The translations under genes were made by a program, and so were the position numbers. Below the pieces are notes generated by a model that was not told where the DNA came from, made no database searches, and worked only from the letters and a program-made list of their open reading frames with translations. Below, piece after piece: positions 27,436 to 36,065 of a stretch of 64,000 nt of DNA (position 1 is its first letter; the number at the start of each line of letters is the position of its first letter). The stretch is taken from positions 124,001-188,000 of the forward strand of contig CAKOSH010000001.1 of NCBI GenBank assembly GCA_934102215.1, in the 5' to 3' direction. The DNA comes from an uncultured Bacilli bacterium. GTDB taxonomy: Bacteria; Bacillota_I; Bacilli_A; RF39; UBA660.

Positions 27436-29877
27436 ATGGATAGAATAGTACAAAATAATATAGTAAAAGAAGTAAAAGATTCATTTTTAGATTATTCTAT
27501 GAGTGTTATAGTTGCAAGAGCTATACCAGATTTAAGAGATGGACTTAAACCAGTTCATAGAAGAATCTTATATTCAATGTATGAATCAGGTTACACTCCA
27601 GACAAGCAACACAGAAAATGTGCAAGAATTGTTGGAGACGTAATGGGAAAATATCACCCACATGGTGACTCATCTATTTACGAAGCAATGGTTAGAATGG
27701 CACAAGATTTTAGTTATAGATATATGCTTGTAGATGGTCATGGAAACTTTGGTAACATGGACGGTGATGGCGCAGCAGCAATGCGTTATACAGAAGCAAG
27801 ACTAGCAAAAGTAAGTTTAGAATTATTAAGAGATATAAATAAAGATACGGTAGACTTCATACCAAACTTTGATGAAACAGAAAAAGAACCAGTAGTAATT
27901 CCAAGTAGATTTCCAAATATATTAGTAAATGGAACAATGGGAATTGCAGTAGGTATGGCAACAAACATTCCTCCACACAATTTAGGTGAAGTAATAGATG
28001 GTTGTATCGCTTATATAGATAATCCACAAATAACAGTAGATGAAATGATGCAATACATAAAAGGACCAGATTTTCCAACAGGTGCAATAATTCTAGGAAG
28101 TAGTGGTATTAAAAAAGCCTATGAAACAGGTAGAGGAACTATCACCATTAGATGCAAGGCTGAAATAGAAGAAACAAATAACAAGCATAGAATAGTTATT
28201 ACTGAAATTCCATATGGAGTAAATACATTAGAATTAAAAAATAGAATTGCAGAGCTAGTTAGAGACAAAGTTTTAGATGGAATTGCAGATTATCATGAAG
28301 AAACAAACATTGAAAATGGTGTAAAAATAGTTATTACACTTAAAAAAGAAGCCAATGCAAATGTTGTATTAAATAACTTATATAAACATACACAATTACA
28401 ATCAACATTTGGTATTATCTTCTTAATGTTAGATCAAGGACAACCAAGAACACTAGGAATTGTTGATATTATCTCAAAATATATTGATTATCAAAGAGAA
28501 ATAATAATTAGAAGAACTAAATTTGATTTAGCAAAAGCAGAAGCAAGAGCACATATCTTAGAAGGTTATAAAATAGCACTAGATCATATTGATGACATAA
28601 TTAAAATAATTAAAGAAAGCGAAAGTGACGTACTTGCTAAACAAAGATTAATTGAAAAATATAGATTTAGTGAAATACAAGCTGATGCAATACTAGAATT
28701 AAAATTAAGAAGATTAACAGGATTAGAAAGAGAAAAAATAGAAGAAGAATTAGCTAATATATTAAAATTAATTGAAGAATATAAATCAATTTTAGCTAGT
28801 GAACAAAAAGTATTAGAAATAATTAAGAATGAAATGCTTGAAATTAAAGAAAAATATGGAGATGAAAGAAGAACAAAGATAGATAACACAGCAATCGAAT
28901 ATATTGAAGACGAATCTTTAATACCTCAAGAAGATATAATAATAACTTTAACAAATAAAAATTATATTAAGAGAATACCAAAAGATACATATAAAGTTCA
29001 AAATCGTGGTGGAGTTGGAATAAAAGGAATGACAACAACAGAAGAAGACTTTGTTGAACAACTAATATCTTTAAATACTCACGATTATATATTATTCTTT
29101 ACTAATAAAGGAAAAGTATATAGATTGAAAGGTTACAAAATACCTGAATTTTCAAGAACAGCTAAAGGATTGCCAATTGTAAATTTATTATCATTAGAAA
29201 AAGATGAAAAAATTAAGACAATGATAACAATAAATGAAAAAGAAACGTACAAATGTTTGCTTTTCAGTACAAAAAATGGCTTAGTAAAAAGAACTTTAAT
29301 TAGTGAATTTGATAATATAAGACAAAGTGGTAAAATAGCTATTACTTTAAAAGATAATGACGAATTAATTTCAGTAAGAAAAACAACAGGCCAAGATCAA
29401 ATCTTTATGTGTTCATCAAACGGAAGAATGGCAAGATTTGGTGAAGAAGAAATAAGAATAATGGGTAGAACAGCATCAGGAGTTAGAGGAATTAATTTAA
29501 CAGATGATATATGCGTAGGTACTGAAGTATCTGAACCAGGAAAAATGTTATTAGTTGTAACTGAAAATGGTTATGGTAAAAAAACAACAATGGATGAATA
29601 TAGAGAAACAAAAAGAGGCAGTAAAGGAGTTAAAACATTAAATATAACAGAAAAAAACGGAAGAATTGTAGGATTTAAATCAACTGATAATGAAAAAGAT
29701 TTAATGATAATAACTGAAAATGGAATAATTATAAGAATGTCTGTAGATGCTATCTCACAAATGGGAAGAGTAACTAAAGGAGTAAGATTAATAAATTTAA
29801 AAGAAAATAACAAAGTAGCTTCTATCTCTATACTAGATAAAGAAAATATTGAAGAAGAAAATTCAATAGAAGAATAA
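27436..29877 (+). CDS. gyrA: DNA gyrase subunit A
   Basis: An 813-residue breakage-reunion subunit with catalytic Tyr118 in AAAMRYTEA, the HPHGDSS region that holds quinolone-resistance positions, and a six-bladed C-terminal wrapping domain. The GyrA box is present in the divergent form QNRGGVGI (QRRGGKG in most), supporting gyrase rather than topoisomerase IV together with the recF-gyrB context. Confidence 0.96.
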   Translation: MDRIVQNNIVKEVKDSFLDYSMSVIVARAIPDLRDGLKPVHRRILYSMYESGYTPDKQHRKCARIVGDVMGKYHPHGDSSIYEAMVRMAQDFSYRYMLVDGHGNFGNMDGDGAAAMRYTEARLAKVSLELLRDINKDTVDFIPNFDETEKEPVVIPSRFPNILVNGTMGIAVGMATNIPPHNLGEVIDGCIAYIDNPQITVDEMMQYIKGPDFPTGAIILGSSGIKKAYETGRGTITIRCKAEIEETNNKHRIVITEIPYGVNTLELKNRIAELVRDKVLDGIADYHEETNIENGVKIVITLKKEANANVVLNNLYKHTQLQSTFGIIFLMLDQGQPRTLGIVDIISKYIDYQREIIIRRTKFDLAKAEARAHILEGYKIALDHIDDIIKIIKESESDVLAKQRLIEKYRFSEIQADAILELKLRRLTGLEREKIEEELANILKLIEEYKSILASEQKVLEIIKNEMLEIKEKYGDERRTKIDNTAIEYIEDESLIPQEDIIITLTNKNYIKRIPKDTYKVQNRGGVGIKGMTTTEEDFVEQLISLNTHDYILFFTNKGKVYRLKGYKIPEFSRTAKGLPIVNLLSLEKDEKIKTMITINEKETYKCLLFSTKNGLVKRTLISEFDNIRQSGKIAITLKDNDELISVRKTTGQDQIFMCSSNGRMARFGEEEIRIMGRTASGVRGINLTDDICVGTEVSEPGKMLLVVTENGYGKKTTMDEYRETKRGSKGVKTLNITEKNGRIVGFKSTDNEKDLMIITENGIIIRMSVDAISQMGRVTKGVRLINLKENNKVASISILDKENIEEENSIEE

Positions 29878-29892
29878 AATAAAGTAAATAGA

Positions 29893-29908
29893 TGTTTCAC
29901 GTGGAACA
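29893..29908. promoter_or_regulatory. parS: parS site 1 (may also form the gyrA terminator)
   Basis: TGTTTCACGTGGAACA matches the universal parS palindrome. It is extended by flanking GA/TC into a 20-bp hairpin followed by TTTTATT, 16 bp after gyrA, so as RNA it could end the gyrase transcript. Confidence 0.85.
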
Positions 29909-29928
29909 TCTTTTATTATGCAAAAATT

Positions 29929-29942
29929 ATTTCCCGGGAAAT
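29929..29942. promoter_or_regulatory. Noc-binding site (NBS)
   Basis: ATTTCCCGGGAAAT is a perfect copy of the B. subtilis Noc-binding consensus and is palindromic for 18 bp (29927-29944). It is the only copy I noticed in the window, and the smaller CCCGGG core is very rare in such AT-rich DNA. Confidence 0.8.
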
Positions 29943-29983
29943 AAAAATTTAAAAAAATAAAAAAATAAAAAAGTTATAAACAA

Positions 29984-29999
29984 TGTTCCACGTGGAACA
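29984..29999. promoter_or_regulatory. parS: parS site 2
   Basis: TGTTCCACGTGGAACA, perfect palindrome, preceded directly by TTATAAACA. Confidence 0.88.
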
Positions 30000-30182
30000 T
30001 AAAACAGAATCTAATCACAAAAGTATAAATATTTTATAAGAAATGAATACTATTTATCAATATATTTAAATTAATCACATATTAATAATAAAATAGAATG
30101 ATTATTAACAAAATTATCTTTTAATCGTAATAAAATCATATAAAAATAGAAAGATAAGATCAAACTAAAAAGTTATAAACAA

Positions 30183-30198
30183 TGTTCCACGTTGAACA
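30183..30198. promoter_or_regulatory. parS: parS site 3 (one-base variant)
   Basis: TGTTCCACGTTGAACA, one mismatch from the palindrome in the right arm, preceded by TTATAAACA. Confidence 0.8.
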
Positions 30199-30322
30199 TT
30201 GTTTTAAAAGATAGTATTGTATTAATAAAAAATCAAAATAATATGCATTTCTTGAAATTGATTAAAACAAAAATACTTTAAGTATTAATAAAAAATGATA
30301 GGGTTGCAAAAACTATCAACAA

Positions 30323-30338
30323 TGTTCCACGTGGAACA
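30323..30338. promoter_or_regulatory. parS: parS site 4
   Basis: TGTTCCACGTGGAACA inside a 22-bp palindrome, preceded by CTATCAACA. Confidence 0.88.
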
Positions 30339-30571
30339 TTGAATAAAAAATATAAACATGTTTTTGTAATTCATAAGTAATTAAAAGATAATCAAATATT
30401 AACTGTAAAAAATACATTACATATAATTATTTAACCATGAATACACATAATATATTGCATATGATGTAATACTCGATACAGAATATAAATATTTTTTAAA
30501 TATTAATCATATATTTTAAATAACAAAAACATTGATAAAAAATATAGACTTATCAATAAAATTATTAACAA

Positions 30572-30587
30572 TGTTCCACGTGGAACA
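30572..30587. promoter_or_regulatory. parS: parS site 5
   Basis: TGTTCCACGTGGAACA inside a 22-bp palindrome, preceded by TTATTAACA. Confidence 0.88.
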
Positions 30588-30761
30588 TTGTATCAAAGAA
30601 ATAACAAAACTTTTTTTGAAATGAAGAGCATATAAAAAAATAAATAGTTATATATTATAATTTATATTAAAACTGCTATTTAATAACAATTTTATAACAA
30701 ATTTTATTATCAATTTATAGATGAATTATAATTGTCTAAGAAAACTGAAAATTATTAACAA

Positions 30762-30777
30762 TGTTCCACGTGGAACA
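30762..30777. promoter_or_regulatory. parS: parS site 6
   Basis: TGTTCCACGTGGAACA inside a 22-bp palindrome, preceded by TTATTAACA. Confidence 0.88.
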
Positions 30778-30854
30778 TTGAACTAATATTTATATAATAA
30801 ACTTTTTATTAATATATTCTAAATTAACAAAAAAATAATACAAAATAGAACTTA

Positions 30855-30870
30855 TGTTTCACGTGGAACA
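30855..30870. promoter_or_regulatory. parS: parS site 7
   Basis: TGTTTCACGTGGAACA, the same form as site 1; it lacks the TTATNAACA flank. Confidence 0.85.
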
Positions 30871-31014
30871 TAGCCAAAAAAATAATTATAAAATATTCAC
30901 AACTGATGCAAAAAAATATTATTTTAAATATATAAAGAATCAAAAAAATGGACAAATTAAATAATTATAAACAAGCGACTTAATTAGTAAAAAATAAAAA
31001 AGATTTATCAACAA

Positions 31015-31030
31015 TGTTCCACGTGGAACA
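31015..31030. promoter_or_regulatory. parS: parS site 8
   Basis: TGTTCCACGTGGAACA, preceded by TTATCAACA; the last copy, about 55 bp before the SRP RNA. Confidence 0.88.
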
Positions 31031-31086
31031 TTAAGATTTCTTTTTAAAAAAATATTGTAAAATAATATTATTTGTGTTAACATATG

Positions 31087-31163
31087 TTTGTGCAACAAAG
31101 TTTAGCGAACCAGGTCAGAATTGGAAAATAGCAGCCTTAAGTGATTAACTTTGTGTGCACATT
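31087..31163 (+). ncRNA. ffs: Signal recognition particle RNA (short 4.5S type)
   Basis: The conserved SRP domain IV signature is present: GGTCAG (31113), tetraloop GGAA (31123) and GCAGCC (31131). A terminal stem closes the molecule: TGTGCA (31089-31094) pairs with TGCACA (31156-31161), and ACAAAGTT (31095-31102) with AACTTTGT (31147-31154), with one bulge. The RNA is about 75-80 nt with no room for an Alu domain. It lies before tadA/dnaX, close to the B. subtilis scr position (which is between tadA and dnaX). Confidence 0.88.
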
Positions 31164-31196
31164 TTATTTATAACAAAATACGAAAAGGTGTTCGCT

Positions 31197-31607
31197 ATGG
31201 ATATATTAAAAATAGAGAAGTTATTAACAATTTTAAATAGAAAAGCAATAAGGCATAATGAAGTGCCAGTTTCATGTATAATTACAAAAGGTGAGAAAAT
31301 TATATCAAAAGCATACAACAAAAAAATAACTAAGCATGATCCAACAGCACATGCAGAGATAATAGCTATAAGAAAAGCAGCAAAGAAATTAAAAACATGG
31401 AATTTAAATGAATGCAAATTATATGTAACATTATATCCATGTAAGATGTGCCTCAATGTAATTAATGAAGCAAGAATTAAAGAAATATACTATATTTTAG
31501 ACAATGAAAAAGAAATAAATAACAATATAAAAATTATAAAAATCAATAGTGAAAAAAATAATTATTTTCAAGATGAACTAAAAAGATTCTTTAAAAATAA
31601 AAGGTAG
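31197..31607 (+). CDS. tadA: tRNA adenosine(34) deaminase TadA
   Basis: Converts wobble A34 to inosine in tRNA-Arg(ACG). The 136-residue zinc deaminase has HAE (TAHAEIIAI) with the catalytic Glu and PCKMC for the metal. AAAGGTG precedes ATG 31197; a longer frame from 31155 would begin inside the SRP RNA and is rejected. It shares its position with the B. subtilis homologue near dnaX. Confidence 0.92.
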   Translation: MDILKIEKLLTILNRKAIRHNEVPVSCIITKGEKIISKAYNKKITKHDPTAHAEIIAIRKAAKKLKTWNLNECKLYVTLYPCKMCLNVINEARIKEIYYILDNEKEINNNIKIIKINSEKNNYFQDELKRFFKNKR

Positions 31608-31649
31608 TATAAAAATGCAAAATTTGTTATAATTATTAAGGAGGGCGTT

Positions 31650-33311
31650 ATGGAGTATATATCATTATATCGTAAATATAGACCAAGAACATTTAGCGAT
31701 GTTGTGGGGCAGGAAGTAGTTGTAAAAATATTAAAAAACAGCATATTAAATAATAAAATTAGTCATGCATATATATTTAGTGGCCCTAGAGGAACAGGAA
31801 AAACAAGTATAGCAAAAATATTTTCTAAAGCAGTTAATTGTCTAAATACTACTGATGGTGATTTATGCAATAACTGTGAAAATTGTTTACAAAATATAGA
31901 TGAAGAAATAGATATTATTGAGATAGATGCAGCAAGTAACAATGGCGTTGATGAAATACGAGAGATAAGAAACAATGTTAAATTGATGCCAGTTCATTTA
32001 AAATACAAAGTGTATATTATAGATGAAGTTCACATGTTATCAACAAGTGCATTTAACGCTTTATTGAAAACATTGGAAGAACCACCTAAACATGTAATAT
32101 TTATTTTAGCAACAACAGAGTTTAATAAAATTCCTTCAACTGTTATTTCTCGTTGTCAAAAGTTTGACTTTAAAAAAATTACTATTAAACAAATAGAAGG
32201 AAGACTTAAATATATACTTGAAAAAGAAAATAAAACCTTAAATGATGACGTAATTTCATTAATTGCTAAATTAAGCGATGGTGGATTAAGAGATGCAATT
32301 AACACATTAGACCAAGTTATATCTTTAGATAAAGAAAATATTACAACAGATGATGTTTATAACTTGATCGGTGATGTTAGTGAACAAAAGATACTAAATT
32401 TATTAGAGAATATTGTATCTGGAAATATAAAAGAAACATTAAAAAATATTAACGAATACTACGAAGAAGGAAAAAATTTTATTAATATTTGTGAGAGACT
32501 ACAATTATTAGTAAGAAATATAATAATTTTTAATAACACTGATAATTATTTTGATAAAGAATATGAAAAAAAACTATTAGATTTTTCACATATAGAATTA
32601 GATTATTGTGAAGAAATGTCTAATGAATTATTTAATCTAATAAATGAATTAAAACGCACAAATAATCAAAAAATAATAACAGAAATTTCATTTTTAAAAA
32701 TGTGTTTAATGAAAAATAAGAAAGAAAATACAATAAAAAGCTCAAAAATAAACGCTACTTCAAACATAGATTCAAATAATAGGCAAAATCAAGTAGAGCC
32801 AATAATAAGCCAAGAAGAACAAAACATTGAAGAAAGCAGCAAAAAAGAAACAGATGAAAATAAAAAAATAAAAATTAATAATGTATTTTGTGGGCCAAGT
32901 AAAGAACTAAAAAATAATTTTGTAAAAAATTATGAAAAACTTAAAGAATATTTATCAATAAAAGAGTATAATGCATTAGTAAATTTATTACTAAAAGCAA
33001 CACCACAAATAGTTACGGAAACTAATGTACTTTTTACTTTTAAAAATAATTTTGATATAGTTCTTTTTGATAATAAAATTGAAGAAATACAAGATTTATT
33101 GAGAAAAATTTTTGGTAAAAAATATTCAATTGTTGCTGTAAATAATGAAGAGTATTCAAATATATTAAAAGAATACAAAAAAAATATCGATTCTGGTAAA
33201 ACATACAAATATATAGAAGAACCAGAAATTGAAAAAAAAAATAATAAAAATACAAAAATAGAAAACACAGCAGAGACATTATTTGGAAAAGATTGTATAA
33301 TAGTAGAATAG
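31650..33311 (+). CDS. dnaX: DNA polymerase III gamma/tau subunit
   Basis: The 553-residue clamp-loader ATPase: Walker A GPRGTGKTS, a four-Cys zinc module (C-x8-C-x2-C-x2-C between about 66 and 80), Walker B and sensor SRC motif (ISRCQKFD), then a Lys/Asn/Glu-rich C-terminal region that would contact polymerase and helicase. AAGGAGGG precedes the ATG, and a TATAAT lies just upstream. Confidence 0.96.
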   Translation: MEYISLYRKYRPRTFSDVVGQEVVVKILKNSILNNKISHAYIFSGPRGTGKTSIAKIFSKAVNCLNTTDGDLCNNCENCLQNIDEEIDIIEIDAASNNGVDEIREIRNNVKLMPVHLKYKVYIIDEVHMLSTSAFNALLKTLEEPPKHVIFILATTEFNKIPSTVISRCQKFDFKKITIKQIEGRLKYILEKENKTLNDDVISLIAKLSDGGLRDAINTLDQVISLDKENITTDDVYNLIGDVSEQKILNLLENIVSGNIKETLKNINEYYEEGKNFINICERLQLLVRNIIIFNNTDNYFDKEYEKKLLDFSHIELDYCEEMSNELFNLINELKRTNNQKIITEISFLKMCLMKNKKENTIKSSKINATSNIDSNNRQNQVEPIISQEEQNIEESSKKETDENKKIKINNVFCGPSKELKNNFVKNYEKLKEYLSIKEYNALVNLLLKATPQIVTETNVLFTFKNNFDIVLFDNKIEEIQDLLRKIFGKKYSIVAVNNEEYSNILKEYKKNIDSGKTYKYIEEPEIEKKNNKNTKIENTAETLFGKDCIIVE

Positions 33312-33330
33312 AAGAAAGGAAATGATAAAA

Positions 33331-33624
33331 ATGAATATGCAAAGCTTAATGGCACAAGCCAGAAAATTACAAGGAGATATAGAAAGAATAACTAAACAAA
33401 TAGAAAGCACAACATTTAAATATGAGAACGATTACGTTTTAATTGAAGGAAAAGGAAATAACTCAATAGATTTAGTAAAAATAAAAAATAATCAAATATT
33501 AGAAGATAGTGAAATGCTAGAAGATATGATACAAGTGGGAGTAAATGACGTATTAAAACAAATCAAAGCTGAAAAAGATAAAAAGTTAGGTAAATACACA
33601 AATGGTATGGGAGGCATCCTATAA
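33331..33624 (+). CDS. YbaB/EbfC nucleoid-associated protein
   Basis: A 97-residue YbaB-family protein with the N-terminal helix beginning NMQSLMAQARKLQ and the family's central strands. It binds DNA as a dimer in homologues. ATG 33331 is best spaced from AAAGGA; the ATG at 33322 is only one base from it. Its position between dnaX and recR is the usual one. Confidence 0.88.
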   Translation: MNMQSLMAQARKLQGDIERITKQIESTTFKYENDYVLIEGKGNNSIDLVKIKNNQILEDSEMLEDMIQVGVNDVLKQIKAEKDKKLGKYTNGMGGIL

Positions 33625-33627
33625 CTA

Positions 33628-34227
33628 ATGGCACTACCTAGAAGTTTTCAAAATCTAGTAGAAAATCTAACTATATTACCAGGAGTAGGTGAAAAAACAG
33701 CTGAAAGATATGTCTATGCTTTATATGAAAAAGAAGACGATGACGTTGAAACACTAGCAAAAGCACTAACAGATTTTAAAAAAAATATTAAGACTTGTGA
33801 GATATGTGGCTGTTTAAGTGATGAAACAAAATGTGAAGTATGTATGGATAATAATAGAGATAAAAGTACAATTTGTGTAGTAGAGGACTCAAAAAATGTA
33901 TTTTTTATTGAAAAAACAGGTAAATATAAAGGTTACTATCATGTATTAAATGGATTAATTTCTCCAATTGATGGAAAAAACCCAGAAGATTTAAACATTT
34001 CAGATTTAATCAACAATAGAATTAATGAAGATACAAAAGAAATAATAATTGCATTGAATCCATCTATTGAAGGTGAAATAACATCACAATATATTCAAAA
34101 AATATTAGAAAAATATAATGTTAAAGTATCAAGATTATCATATGGACTTCCAATGGGCACAGATATAGAATACCTTGATCCAGTTATGATTGCAAAAGCA
34201 TGGGATGATAGAAAAGTAATATCATAA
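33628..34227 (+). CDS. recR: Recombination protein RecR
   Basis: A 199-residue protein with helix-hairpin-helix (LPGVGEKTAERY), a four-Cys zinc finger (CEICG and CEVC) and a TOPRIM domain (CVVEDSKNV). It acts with RecF and RecO at single-strand gaps. It starts three bases after ybaB; the only ribosome-like site (GGAGG) is 14 bases upstream inside ybaB, so translation is probably coupled. Confidence 0.95.
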   Translation: MALPRSFQNLVENLTILPGVGEKTAERYVYALYEKEDDDVETLAKALTDFKKNIKTCEICGCLSDETKCEVCMDNNRDKSTICVVEDSKNVFFIEKTGKYKGYYHVLNGLISPIDGKNPEDLNISDLINNRINEDTKEIIIALNPSIEGEITSQYIQKILEKYNVKVSRLSYGLPMGTDIEYLDPVMIAKAWDDRKVIS

Positions 34228-34266
34228 AAAATTAATTCATAAGTTTATTAGGAGAGTAAAATTATT

Positions 34267-34443
34267 ATGATTATTAATATTATCAAAAGACTTGTTTATT
34301 CCATTTGCATATTATATACAATAAATGTATTTATTTATAAAACAGGTAAAACAGTACCAATAAATTACTATTCAATATTTATAGTTTGCTTATTTGATTT
34401 TTTAGGAATAATAGCATTAATCTATTTGAAATATTATCAGTAA
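34267..34443 (+). CDS. bofA: BofA-like pro-SigK processing inhibitor (short)
   Basis: Reading from ATG 34267 gives 58 residues ending at TAA 34441. The C-terminal half, VPINYYSIFIVCLFDFLG then IIALIYLK, matches the BofA core (VPINLVTTAISGILGIPG). The gene sits straight after recR, where bofA lies in B. subtilis. Two hydrophobic segments are visible (about 9-24 and 36-54). BofA holds the SpoIVFB protease inactive in the outer forespore membrane. It is about 30 residues shorter than B. subtilis BofA at the N-terminus. AGGAGAG precedes the ATG. Confidence 0.75.
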   Translation: MIINIIKRLVYSICILYTINVFIYKTGKTVPINYYSIFIVCLFDFLGIIALIYLKYYQ

Positions 34444-34467
34444 AAAGAAATATAAAAGGAGCATTAA

Positions 34468-35265
34468 TTGAAGAAGATATATCAGTATTTTGAAAAATTA
34501 TATAATGAAGATAAATTAAGTCAAGCATTTCTAATAGGAAATGTTATTTTTGATGATGTTAAAAATGAATTAGAAGAAACCTTGAATAGTTTCTTTTTTC
34601 AAAATAATATAACTTTAGAAGAAAATCCTGATATTTATTTATTAAAAACTGAAGATGGATATGTGAGCAAAGACAAAATAAAAGAATTACTAAAGAATTT
34701 ATCCACAACATCACAATTCAACAATACAAAAGTATATATTATAGAAGATACAGAAAAAATGAGTGATACAGTTTATAATGCAATACTAAAAACATTAGAA
34801 GAACCAAGTCCTGGCATATATGCAATACTTCTAACAAATAACATAGATGCAGTTAAACCAACCATCGTTAGTAGATGTCAAAAAATATTTGTTAATGCTA
34901 ATAAAGAAAAAGTAACACTAGAAGAAAATACAAATATAGAATGTGATGAAATTGTAGAAAATTTAGAATTAAATGGTATTGAATCAATTGCTAAATACAA
35001 TAAAATTTATACCATAATTAGTGATAGAGATAAATTTATAAAAATATTATATGCTATGCTAGATAGATATAAAAAAGTATTATATGATATAGTTAATGAA
35101 AAAAATGATAAAAAAAATGATATAATATATATGAAAAACGACATAAATACTCTATCAAGAAAGATACTTATTATTGATAAATTTATTAGTTTATCAGCAA
35201 ATTATTTAAATAAAAACTTAATGATAGATAGATTTATTATAGAAATGTGGGGAAATAATAAATGA
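34468..35265 (+). CDS. holB: DNA polymerase III delta' subunit
   Basis: The 265-residue clamp-loader subunit starts at TTG 34468, with AAAGGAG at the right distance. It has the family's NAILKTLEEPS segment and the SRC motif (VSRCQK), and lacks a Walker A loop, as expected for delta'. Its stop overlaps the ricT start by four bases (ATGA). Confidence 0.88.
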   Translation: MKKIYQYFEKLYNEDKLSQAFLIGNVIFDDVKNELEETLNSFFFQNNITLEENPDIYLLKTEDGYVSKDKIKELLKNLSTTSQFNNTKVYIIEDTEKMSDTVYNAILKTLEEPSPGIYAILLTNNIDAVKPTIVSRCQKIFVNANKEKVTLEENTNIECDEIVENLELNGIESIAKYNKIYTIISDRDKFIKILYAMLDRYKKVLYDIVNEKNDKKNDIIYMKNDINTLSRKILIIDKFISLSANYLNKNLMIDRFIIEMWGNNK

Positions 35266-36065
35266 AAGCAGTAGGAGTAGAATTTAAAGATAAAGGCAAA
35301 TTATATACTTTTTTTGACAATGATTTGGAAATAAAATTAAATGATAAAGTTATTGTTAATACTGAAAGAGGATTACAGTTTGGTAAAATAGGTGCAATTT
35401 TTGGAGAACTAAATGATGGAAAAGAACATGCAGTGGTATATAAAATTGCTACAGAAGAAGATGAAATTCAAAATCAAAAAAATGTAGAAGAAGCAGAAAA
35501 AGCCTTAATTAAAGCACAAGAAATTGCTGAAAAAACAAAACTAGATATGAAATTTTTAGATGCATTTTTTACATTTGATAGAAAACAATTAGTATTTCAA
35601 TTTTTATCTGATAATCGAGTAGATTTTAGAGAACTTGCTAAATCACTAGCTGGAATTTACAAAACAAGAATTGAATTAAGACAAGTAGGAGTAAGAGACA
35701 AAGCAAAAAATATATCAGGAATAGGACAATGCGGAAGAAAAATTTGTTGTTCAAGTTTTTTAAATGATTTAGATTCAGTTGGAATTGCACAGGTAAAAAA
35801 TCAAAATTTAGCGTTAAATCCAAGTAAAATAAATGGAATATGTGGAAGATTATTATGCTGTCTTAAATATGAAGATGATTTATACACTGAATATAGAAAA
35901 GGATTACCTGAAGTGGGCGATAAAAAAACATATGAAGACGAAGCGGGAACAGTAATTTCAGTTGATATTCCAAATAGAAAATATACATTACTCACAGAAA
36001 AAGGAAATAAAATTGAAGTAAAGGTACCATTAAATAATGAAAGAAAATTCAACAAGAAAAATTAA
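35262..36065 (+). CDS. ricT: PSP1-domain protein RicT (YaaT)
   Basis: The 267-residue protein has the PSP1 C-terminal domain and conserved cysteines in CGRKICCSSF and ICGRLLCCLKYE, which in B. subtilis RicT help bind Fe-S clusters in the RicA-RicF-RicT (Y-complex) that guides RNase Y and affects competence and sporulation. No RicA or RicF gene is in this window. The yabA gene that usually follows is absent here. Confidence 0.92.
   Translation: MKAVGVEFKDKGKLYTFFDNDLEIKLNDKVIVNTERGLQFGKIGAIFGELNDGKEHAVVYKIATEEDEIQNQKNVEEAEKALIKAQEIAEKTKLDMKFLDAFFTFDRKQLVFQFLSDNRVDFRELAKSLAGIYKTRIELRQVGVRDKAKNISGIGQCGRKICCSSFLNDLDSVGIAQVKNQNLALNPSKINGICGRLLCCLKYEDDLYTEYRKGLPEVGDKKTYEDEAGTVISVDIPNRKYTLLTEKGNKIEVKVPLNNERKFNKKN

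Larger units (their letters stand above)
29878..31086. other. Gene-free centromere-like region: eight parS sites and one Noc-binding site
   Basis: This 1.2-kb interval has no credible coding frame and is almost pure A/T apart from the GC-centred palindromes. The sites are listed individually. Start-to-start spacings of the parS copies are 91, 199, 140, 249, 190, 93 and 160 bp. Confidence 0.9.

Noticed and set aside
29878..31086. A CRISPR array or transposon remnant in the repeat-rich gap after gyrA
   Set aside because: The repeats are 16-22-bp palindromes at irregular spacing without unique spacers, direct target duplications or a transposase; parS explains them.
31155..31196. A longer tadA starting at 31155
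   Set aside because: This extension begins inside the SRP RNA and has no ribosome site; AAAGGTG before 31197 gives the usual TadA length.
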